Assembly (NCBI GenBank): GCA_037141915.1
Contig: JBAXBP010000024.1
Coordinates: 1-29,907 of the forward strand
Length of the DNA: 29,907 nucleotides
Reading direction: 5' to 3'
Source of the DNA: CAIRDP01 sp037141915
Lineage (GTDB): Bacteria; Bacteroidota; Bacteroidia; Bacteroidales; FEN-979
This document shows positions 1 to 5,732 of this stretch, in pieces; position 1 is the first letter of the stretch; the number at the start of each line of letters is the position of its first letter. The position numbers and the translations under genes were made by a program. Below the pieces are notes generated by a model, which saw only the letters and a list, made by a program, of their open reading frames with translations, did not search any database and was not told the origin of the DNA.

Positions 1-36
1 CCGCATGAATATTGGATTATTATGAAATTATTTTAA
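1..36 (+). CDS. possible C-terminal tail of an off-window gene
   Basis: Frame 1 is open from the first base and reads PHEYWIIMKLF followed by TAA at 34-36. The other two plus frames stop or give nothing longer. This could be the last 11 codons of a gene that starts to the left of the window, but the stretch is too short to recognise a family, and an open run of this length is also expected by chance. About 29 bases separate it from the Thx start; no TAnnTTTG box is visible there, which would fit Thx being co-transcribed with an upstream gene. Confidence 0.25.
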   Translation, partial: PHEYWIIMKLF

Positions 37-65
37 CCCCGAAACTTGAGTAAATAAGAACACAT

Positions 66-437
66 ATGGGAAAAGGTGATAAAAAATCAAAAAGAGGGAA
101 GATCATCATAGGATCTTTCGGTGTAAGACGTGCCCGCAGAAAGAAAAAAGGAATTGTTGCTCCTCCAAAACCTAAGGAAGCAAAAGCAAAGCCGGTAGAA
201 GAAGTTGTAAAAGTAGCCGTTGATGCTGCAGCGGAAGAAAAGAAGGCTGCAAAGAAGGCTGCCACGAAGAAAATTGCAGAGAAGGCCGAAGGTGCTGAAG
301 TAAAGCCAAAGGCTGAAAAGACCGAAGGTGCTGAAGCAAAGCCAAAAGTTGCAAAGCCCAAAAAGAAGGTTGAAGCCAAGGAGGAGGCACCTGCTGCTGA
401 AACCCCGGCAGCTGAAGCTCCTGCAGCAGAAGTTTAA
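66..437 (+). CDS. 30S ribosomal protein Thx family with extended Lys/Ala/Glu tail
   Basis: The first 29 residues (start MGKGDKKSKRGKIIIGSFGV, then a cluster of Arg and Lys) match the Thx peptide that binds at the head of the small ribosomal subunit in Thermus and in Bacteroidota. Known Thx proteins are little more than this basic core. Here about 95 further residues follow, made almost only of Lys, Ala, Glu, Pro and Val, including two tandem 12-residue units at residues 71-94 (AEKAEGAEVKPK, AEKTEGAEAKPK) and an Ala/Pro/Glu-rich end. The tail resembles histone H1-like or AlgP-like disordered basic tails; its role is unknown. A terminator hairpin follows at 503-532. The core assignment is strong; whether the tail is functional in the ribosome is open. 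Confidence 0.85.
   Translation: MGKGDKKSKRGKIIIGSFGVRRARRKKKGIVAPPKPKEAKAKPVEEVVKVAVDAAAEEKKAAKKAATKKIAEKAEGAEVKPKAEKTEGAEAKPKVAKPKKKVEAKEEAPAAETPAAEAPAAEV
276..347 (+). repeat. 36-bp tandem repeat (two copies) within the Thx tail
   Basis: Bases 276-311 and 312-347 are two in-frame 36-bp units encoding AEKAEGAEVKPK and AEKTEGAEAKPK. They share long identical blocks such as GAAGGTGCTGAAG. Because the unit is a multiple of three, gain or loss of a copy would keep the frame. Confidence 0.8.
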
Positions 438-502
438 GCCAAACCAAAAAACAAACCGGTCCATCAGTCGGGTTAAGTTCTGGATAATTTTTAATAATTT
501 CG

Positions 503-532
503 TCCGGGTGTTTATCAGCACCCGGATTTTTT
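503..532 (+). terminator. intrinsic terminator between Thx and rsmG
   Basis: An 8-bp perfect stem TCCGGGTG (503-510) / CACCCGGA (519-526) with an 8-nt loop is followed by six T residues (527-532). The T-run ends exactly where the rsmG ATG begins (533). It should end most transcription coming from Thx. Confidence 0.85.
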
Positions 533-1159
533 ATGCAGCAGATCAGGAAATATTTTCCTTCCCTCACCGAACAGCAAGATGCACGCCTTGCCCGGATTCT
601 TGAATTATATCCTGAATGGAACTCCCAGATCAACGTAATCAGCCGTAAGGATATAGAACATCTCGAGGAGAAACACATCCTTCATTCCATGGGGCTTGCA
701 AAACTGATCTCCTTCAAGCCGGGCACCAGTGTATTGGATGCAGGCACAGGCGGCGGACTTCCGGGTATCCCCCTGGCGGTGTTGTTTCCCGAAACCGAAT
801 TCGTGCTGGTAGATTCCATAGGGAAAAAGATCAAGGTGGCCAAGGCTATTTCTTCTGACCTGGGCCTTGACAACCTAACAGCCTTGAACTGCAGGTACGA
901 AAGCCTGCAGCAGTCCTTCGATTTCATTACCGGCAGGGCTGTTACCGAGATCGCAGCTTTTTCGGGAGCCCTGAAAAAGCTGATCAAAAAAGGAGGGAAC
1001 AATAGCCTCGAAAACGGTTTCCTGTATTTCAAGGGAGGGGATTTTGAGGAAGAACTGAAATCGATCCGTGCGAAATGGAAGGTTTACGCTCTTTCGGAAT
1101 ATTTCACCGAAGAGTTCTTTGAAACCAAGAAGGTTCTTCACCTGTACCGGTTTACGTGA
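533..1159 (+). CDS. rsmG: 16S rRNA (guanine(527)-N(7))-methyltransferase RsmG (GidB)
   Basis: RsmG uses S-adenosylmethionine to methylate N7 of G527 in 16S rRNA; loss of this mark gives low-level streptomycin resistance in several bacteria. The 208 residues match the usual family length. The N-terminus (MQQIRKYFPS, then WNSQINVISRKD) is typical of Bacteroidota RsmG, so the ATG at 533 is well supported. The SAM-binding glycine loop is VLDAGTGGGLPGIP at residues 67-80, and the acidic residue closing strand 2 is in FVLVDS (residues 90-95). The start codon lies with no gap behind the T-run of a terminator, and no TAnnTTTG promoter is visible between 437 and 533, so expression presumably depends on read-through or on a promoter not recognised here. 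The stop codon lies inside a palindromic repeat. Confidence 0.95.
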   Translation: MQQIRKYFPSLTEQQDARLARILELYPEWNSQINVISRKDIEHLEEKHILHSMGLAKLISFKPGTSVLDAGTGGGLPGIPLAVLFPETEFVLVDSIGKKIKVAKAISSDLGLDNLTALNCRYESLQQSFDFITGRAVTEIAAFSGALKKLIKKGGNNSLENGFLYFKGGDFEEELKSIRAKWKVYALSEYFTEEFFETKKVLHLYRFT

Positions 1160-1211
1160 CTCGTGACTCGTGAACCGTGATCCGGATTACGAGTCACCGT
1201 TCACGAGTCAC
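1156..1211. repeat. imperfect 56-bp palindrome built of TGACTCG-like heptamers
   Basis: The outer arms GTGACTCGTGA (1156-1166) and TCACGAGTCAC (1201-1211) are perfectly complementary over 11 bp. The centre is TCCGGA (1181-1186), and the inner arms pair with a few mismatches. The left arm reads as heptamers TGACTCG, TGACTCG, TGAACCG, TGATCCG; the right arm read in reverse gives TGACTCG, TGAACGG, TGACTCG, TAATCCG. It overlaps the rsmG stop codon (1157-1159). There is no T-run after it, so it is not a normal terminator; it resembles a REP-like intergenic repeat. Confidence 0.8.
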
Positions 1212-1286
1212 CGTTATGATTTCAACAAATGTTGTTAGGTTGACGGTTTTTTCGTTATTTAGCAAAAAATTAAAAAAATCATAATT

Positions 1287-3362
1287 ATGGCTGAAGCAAA
1301 AAAGCATGTACCCTTCGTATCCGCTGAAACGAACATGAAGGAGTTTACTCTGCGGGCATTGATTGTTGGTTTGTTCTTTGCCGTCATCCTTGGTGCGGCA
1401 AATGCTTACCTCGGGCTCAAGGCAGGTATGACCATAGCAGCAACTTACCCGGCTGCTGTTCTCGGAATGGCTATCCTCCGCCTGATGAGGGGAACTATCC
1501 TTGAAGAGAATTTTACCCGCACCGTCGGTTCCATCGGTGAATCCGTAGCGGCAGGAGCAATTTTCACCCTGCCTGCATTCTTTGTTTCGGGTATATGGCC
1601 CGATTTCTTTACCCTGGGACATTATATCACCTCCTCGCTGATCCTGATCGCCGGCGGTATCCTTGGTATCATGTTCGTTGCCCTGCTTCGCCGAGTTATG
1701 GTTGAAGATGCCGAACTGCCTTTCCCCGAATCGGTGGCTGCTGCAGAGATACATAAAGCCGGTCAGGGTAATTCAGGCGGATCAAAATTCCTGTTCTGGG
1801 CTATGGGACTTGGCGCAATGGTGAAACTCCTTGGGGAACTCAGGTTCTTCCTGTATCTCTGGGAAAAATTCGTTGTCTGGGGGAAACAGATCATCGCAGG
1901 AACAATATTCACAGGTAAGGGCGGTATGATGCTCAGTTCTCCCGGGGTAAGCCCTGCTTACATGGGTGTAGGCTATATCATCGGTCCGAAACTCGGAGCC
2001 CTTAACTTCAGCGGAGGTTTGCTCGCCTGGGGACTGATGGTTCCCATGATCATGTACTTTCTGATGCCTAATATTGACTTCAGCGTATGGGCTTCAGCCG
2101 TGATGGCAAAAGACGCCACCATGAGCCTTGACCAGGCCATGCTCAAGGTGCAGGACCCCGGCTTCCAGATGCTCCAGATATGGAAATTCATCGTAAGGCC
2201 TATTGCTATCGGAGGCATGCTGGTAAGTGCAGCCTTCACATTATTTAAAATGCGCAAGAGCCTTATCACCGGTGTCAGCCGTTCAGTCACCGACGTTAAG
2301 AAAGCTGCCCAGGGAATGGGACATGTTGCTCCCCGCAATGAAAAAGACCTGAGCTTCGGAGCAATTATAGCCGGTATACTTGCAGTTGCCGTTCTTACTT
2401 TCTCCATTACGTATTTCATTTTCCAGACCAACCTCCTTATTGCTGTTGTTGCTTCAACCGTTATGATCATCCTTGCCTTTTTCTTTGCAGCAGTCTCGGG
2501 TTACCTTGTCGGCATCATGGGTTCCAGCAACAACCCCATCAGCGGTCTTACCCTTACAGCTCTTGTTGTTACAGCCCTCATCCTTGTCGGGCTCGGAGTC
2601 CAGGGTAATGCAGGTGTTGCAACAGTACTCGGGGTTGCCGCCATTGTTTGCGTTTCAGCTGCCGTGGCAGGTGAGATGCTCCAGGACCTAAAAGCCGGTC
2701 ATATCCTCGGTGGTACACCCTGGAGAATGCAGATCGGTGATATTATCGGTGTGATCCTTGCAGGCGCTGTGATGTTTGTGGTACTTGCTTACCTAAACGA
2801 AGGGGATATCGCCAGCGGACATAAACTCGGTTACCAGGGTGGTTTCGGCAGCCGCAGTCTTTCGGCTCCCCAGGCCGGCCTTATGGCTATCCTTTCAAGA
2901 GGGATCGTCGAAGGCGCCATGGCATGGCCTCTCATTATTTCGGGGATGCTCATGGGGATAGCTTTTATCCTGATGCAGGTGCGCAGCCCTATGCTTGTCA
3001 GCGTGGGTATGTACCTCCCGCTTGAAACAACGTTCGCCATTTTCGTTGGCGGATTATTCAAGGGTGCTGTTGATTATTATACCGAAAAGAGAAAACTTAA
3101 CGGGGCTCAGAAGATACGGGTTGAAAACACCGGGGTTCTGCTTGCATCCGGGATGATAGCCGGGGAAGCCCTTATGGGGCTCGTCATTGCCATCTTCGCG
3201 GCATTCGAGATCTTCCTGTACGATTATTTCTCATTCTTCAAGAACCCAAGCTATATCATCAGCCTGGTGATCATCGCGGTCATTGCCTTTGTACTGATCC
3301 AGATACCTCTTAAGAATGCAGGTAAACCTGATGATCCGGCACCCCCGGCATCAGGAATGTAA
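1287..3362 (+). CDS. OPT family (oligopeptide-type) transporter
   Basis: This 691-residue integral membrane protein belongs to the OPT family of proton-coupled symporters, whose bacterial members are usually called oligopeptide transporters; the true substrate of this one cannot be read from sequence. Family signatures include AYLGLKAGMT near residues 40-50, followed by the conserved RTVGSIGE region, and SSNNPISGLT near residue 415. About 14-16 hydrophobic segments run through the whole length, and the protein ends in a short Pro-rich cytoplasmic tail. The family length is normal and there is no signal peptide. The gene stands alone between a palindromic repeat and a very strong terminator (3382-3417), so it appears monocistronic. 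No clear TAnnTTTG box was found in the AT-rich leader at 1214-1286. Confidence 0.93.
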   Translation: MAEAKKHVPFVSAETNMKEFTLRALIVGLFFAVILGAANAYLGLKAGMTIAATYPAAVLGMAILRLMRGTILEENFTRTVGSIGESVAAGAIFTLPAFFVSGIWPDFFTLGHYITSSLILIAGGILGIMFVALLRRVMVEDAELPFPESVAAAEIHKAGQGNSGGSKFLFWAMGLGAMVKLLGELRFFLYLWEKFVVWGKQIIAGTIFTGKGGMMLSSPGVSPAYMGVGYIIGPKLGALNFSGGLLAWGLMVPMIMYFLMPNIDFSVWASAVMAKDATMSLDQAMLKVQDPGFQMLQIWKFIVRPIAIGGMLVSAAFTLFKMRKSLITGVSRSVTDVKKAAQGMGHVAPRNEKDLSFGAIIAGILAVAVLTFSITYFIFQTNLLIAVVASTVMIILAFFFAAVSGYLVGIMGSSNNPISGLTLTALVVTALILVGLGVQGNAGVATVLGVAAIVCVSAAVAGEMLQDLKAGHILGGTPWRMQIGDIIGVILAGAVMFVVLAYLNEGDIASGHKLGYQGGFGSRSLSAPQAGLMAILSRGIVEGAMAWPLIISGMLMGIAFILMQVRSPMLVSVGMYLPLETTFAIFVGGLFKGAVDYYTEKRKLNGAQKIRVENTGVLLASGMIAGEALMGLVIAIFAAFEIFLYDYFSFFKNPSYIISLVIIAVIAFVLIQIPLKNAGKPDDPAPPASGM

Positions 3363-3381
3363 AAACGAGTATTCTACATCG

Positions 3382-3417
3382 CGGGGCCGGCACCCATACG
3401 GGTGCCGGCCCCGTTTT
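3382..3417 (+). terminator. strong intrinsic terminator after the OPT transporter gene
   Basis: A perfect 14-bp GC-rich stem (CGGGGCCGGCACCC, 3382-3395, with GGGTGCCGGCCCCG, 3400-3413) closes an ATAC loop and is followed by TTTT (3414-3417). This is the strongest hairpin in the window. The next start codon is only 10 bases further on. Confidence 0.93.
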
Positions 3418-3427
3418 ATCTCAGCAA

Positions 3428-3820
3428 ATGGAAGTATCATTTTTCAGGAGGAGAAATATCCTCAAACAGGCCAATTCACTCGACCTTCACCCGGTAAAGC
3501 TGATAGATTCTGAAGCACGGGATGAAAACACACTGAACCTCCTGCTACCCCGGTTCAGGAACAAAACAGCATTGAAGTTGTTCAGACCTCACTGGAAACC
3601 TGAATTCATAAGGATAAAACTCGATGAATTCGGATCGGCGGTCTGGGCCATGATCGACGGGAATCGATGCACATCCGACATCTGCGTGCAGTTAAAAGAA
3701 ACATTTCCCGAAAAGCTCAACCCCATTGAAGAAACCGAAGAAAGGGTGAGCAAATTCCTGTTCATCCTTTATCAGCAACGATTTATCAGTTTCAGAGAGA
3801 TACAAAAGAATCCGGGATGA
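3428..3820 (+). CDS. PqqD family (RiPP recognition element-like) protein
   Basis: This 130-residue protein carries the PqqD fold signature. The block IRIKLDEFGSAVWAMIDGN followed by RCTSDI (residues 59-84) corresponds to the beta-strand and helix start of PqqD, and the C-terminal EERVSKFLFILYQQRFISF is the second helix typical of the Bacteroidota branch. PqqD domains bind leader peptides of ribosomally made, modified peptides and deliver them to a radical SAM enzyme. No radical SAM enzyme and no precursor peptide are present nearby, so this is an orphan copy and its partner is unknown. The start is the first ATG in frame, 10 bases behind the OPT terminator. No promoter box was found in that gap. 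Confidence 0.8.
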   Translation: MEVSFFRRRNILKQANSLDLHPVKLIDSEARDENTLNLLLPRFRNKTALKLFRPHWKPEFIRIKLDEFGSAVWAMIDGNRCTSDICVQLKETFPEKLNPIEETEERVSKFLFILYQQRFISFREIQKNPG

Positions 3821-3889
3821 GGCCTTGATCCGCAGGTATATAATATGCTGAATTAACCGGCACAGGACGGGTGCGATTATGAATTTCGC

Positions 3890-3897
3890 TATATTTG
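3890..3897 (+). promoter_or_regulatory. -7 promoter box for pepD
   Basis: TATATTTG matches the Bacteroidota -7 consensus TAnnTTTG and lies 31 bases before the pepD start codon. No good -33 TTTG was seen at the expected distance. Confidence 0.6.
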
Positions 3898-3927
3898 CAA
3901 CATCAACCAATGTAAAATCCCTTTTAT

Positions 3928-5388
3928 ATGAGTAAAGATATTTTAAACCTCGAACCTGCTCTGCTGTGGAAAAATTTTTACAGCCTTACCCAGATCCCCC
4001 GCCCCTCGAAACACGAAGATAAGGTGAGGGATTTCCTTTACCAGTTCGGAAAAGACCTGGGCCTTGAAACCATTAAGGATGAAGTGGGTAATGTGATCAT
4101 CCGCAAACCTGCCACACCCGGTATGGGAAACCGTAAAGGTGTTGTCCTGCAGGGACATATGGACATGGTCCCCCAGAAAAACAACGACACCAACCACGAT
4201 TTTGAAAAAGATCCTATTGAAACTTATATCGACAACGGCTGGGTAAAAGCCAAAGGCACGACCCTGGGAGCCGATAACGGAATGGGAGTTGCAGCAGCAA
4301 TGGCTGTTCTTGAATCAAAGGACCTTCAGCACGGCCCCATCGAGGTTTTCATCACCACCGACGAAGAAACCGGCATGACCGGCGCCATGGGCGTCAAAGC
4401 CGGCGTTCTCAAAGGGGACATCCTCCTGAACCTCGATACTGAAGAAGAAGGAGAACTCTATATTGGTTGTGCAGGCGGTACGAACGGAAATTTCACGTTC
4501 CATGTGAAATCTGCTGCCGTTCCAATGGCTGTTGAAGCCTTCAAACTCGTTGTAACGGGCCTTAAAGGCGGGCACAGCGGGGTTGACATCCACCTTGAAA
4601 GAGGCAATTCAATAAAGGTCCTCACCCGCGTTTTGCATGAAGGAAGCAAACATTTTGGACTGCGGATGGCATCTCTCGAAGGCGGAAGCCTCAGGAACGC
4701 TATTCCAAGGGAAGCCAGCGCATACATTGTGATCCCGGTTGAGCATAAAAATGCTTTTACCGGCGTGGTCGCTTCTCTCGAAAAAATTATAAAGAAAGAG
4801 CTTTCGGCGGTCGAGCCTACAATAAAGATCATCCTCACCCCTGCAGAAAAACCTGCTTTCCTCCTCGACGAAGTAAGCCAGGCCAATATTATCAACGCAT
4901 TGTACGCCTGCCCCAACGGGGTGATCCGTATGAGCAATGAAATGCCGGGACTTGTCGAGACTTCAATCAATATCGGGGTTTTAAAAACCAATAAGGACAT
5001 GGTCGTTGGCCAGACCCTTCTCCGCAGTTCGGTTGATACGGCAAAAGTCGACCTTGAGAACATGGTGGATGCAGTGTTTACCATGGCCAGGGCTGATATT
5101 GTTTTCGACGGGCATTACCCTGGATGGAAACCGAACCCTGATTCGGAGATCCTTGGGATCATGCTCGGCCTGTACAAAAAAATGTTCAACAAGGAACCCC
5201 TGGTGAAAGCCATACATGCAGGCCTTGAATGCGGTATCCTCGGCGGACCATACCCCAACTGGGATATGATCTCGGTAGGACCAACCATTGTCAACCCTCA
5301 TTCACCCGACGAAAAAACCGAAATTGCTTCGGTGAAAAAGTTCTGGGATTACCTGGTGGAAACACTAAAAAACATCCCGGCGAAATAA
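3928..5388 (+). CDS. pepD: aminoacyl-histidine dipeptidase (M20 family, PepD/carnosinase type)
   Basis: This cytosolic zinc exopeptidase hydrolyses Xaa-His and other dipeptides in peptide turnover. At 486 residues it has the usual PepD length. Visible M20 features are the first metal ligand motif GHMDMV (H77, D79), the bridging Asp in TLGADNG (D116), the catalytic Glu pair in TTDEETG (E146/E147), the ligand Asp in NLDTEEEG, and the final His ligand in KAIHAGLECG close to the C-terminus. The lid or dimerisation domain lies between them (GHSGVDIH region). The protein has no signal peptide. It has its own -7 box (3890-3897). rpmH follows 56 bases downstream but has its own promoter, so the two need not form one operon. 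Confidence 0.95.
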   Translation: MSKDILNLEPALLWKNFYSLTQIPRPSKHEDKVRDFLYQFGKDLGLETIKDEVGNVIIRKPATPGMGNRKGVVLQGHMDMVPQKNNDTNHDFEKDPIETYIDNGWVKAKGTTLGADNGMGVAAAMAVLESKDLQHGPIEVFITTDEETGMTGAMGVKAGVLKGDILLNLDTEEEGELYIGCAGGTNGNFTFHVKSAAVPMAVEAFKLVVTGLKGGHSGVDIHLERGNSIKVLTRVLHEGSKHFGLRMASLEGGSLRNAIPREASAYIVIPVEHKNAFTGVVASLEKIIKKELSAVEPTIKIILTPAEKPAFLLDEVSQANIINALYACPNGVIRMSNEMPGLVETSINIGVLKTNKDMVVGQTLLRSSVDTAKVDLENMVDAVFTMARADIVFDGHYPGWKPNPDSEILGIMLGLYKKMFNKEPLVKAIHAGLECGILGGPYPNWDMISVGPTIVNPHSPDEKTEIASVKKFWDYLVETLKNIPAK

Positions 5389-5392
5389 TTTC

Positions 5393-5423
5393 CTTGGGGA
5401 TTAAAAAAAAAGTCTTAATTTTG
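5393..5423 (+). promoter_or_regulatory. promoter of rpmH
   Basis: TAATTTTG (5416-5423) matches the -7 consensus. CTTG at 5393-5396 is a near match to the -33 TTTG at the expected 19-base spacing. The rpmH start codon is 21 bases downstream of the box. Confidence 0.7.
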
Positions 5424-5444
5424 CAGCCCTAAAATAAGAATACA

Positions 5445-5606
5445 ATGGCAGCTCCAACATTTCACCCTTCGAACACAAAGAGAAAGAACAAACATGGTTT
5501 CCGTGAAAGAATGTCTACGGCTAACGGACGCAGGGTTCTTGCAAACAGAAGGGCAACAGGCAGAAAAAAACTGACCGTTTCCGACGAATATAATGACAAG
5601 AAATAA
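5445..5606 (+). CDS. rpmH: 50S ribosomal protein bL34
   Basis: This short gene encodes 53 residues starting MAAPTFHPSNTKRKNKHGFR, then ERMSTANGRRVLANRRATGR and KKLTVSDEYNDKK. The central HGFRERMSTANGRRVLANRR block is the unmistakable bL34 signature; bL34 is a late-assembling protein of the large ribosomal subunit. It has its own promoter at 5393-5423 and a perfect terminator at 5651-5684, so it is probably a single-gene transcript. In many bacteria rpmH sits next to rnpA and dnaA near the origin; here neither is present, and the neighbours are pepD and a YfhO gene. Confidence 0.97.
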   Translation: MAAPTFHPSNTKRKNKHGFRERMSTANGRRVLANRRATGRKKLTVSDEYNDKK

Positions 5607-5650
5607 TTTTCGTGTTTTGGAAATACCGTTAACACGGTCGTGACGTTATT

Positions 5651-5684
5651 AAAAGAAGATAATTCAACATTATCTTCTTTTTTT
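5651..5684 (+). terminator. intrinsic terminator after rpmH
   Basis: A perfect 13-bp stem AAAAGAAGATAAT (5651-5663) / ATTATCTTCTTTT (5669-5681) closes a TCAAC loop and runs into a T tract to 5684. The A-rich 5' arm would also give a T tract on the minus strand, so it could act in both directions. Confidence 0.85.
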
Positions 5685-5732
5685 ATTTGGGGTGCAAACC
5701 CGGGTTGATTCAATTCTTTAAAGCTCCATCCA

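Noticed and set aside
87..678. Several minus-strand ORFs of 119-168 codons opposite Thx and rsmG
   Set aside because: They are antisense shadows of Lys/Ala/Glu-rich coding sequence, with Phe/Leu/Cys-rich low-complexity products and no start signals.
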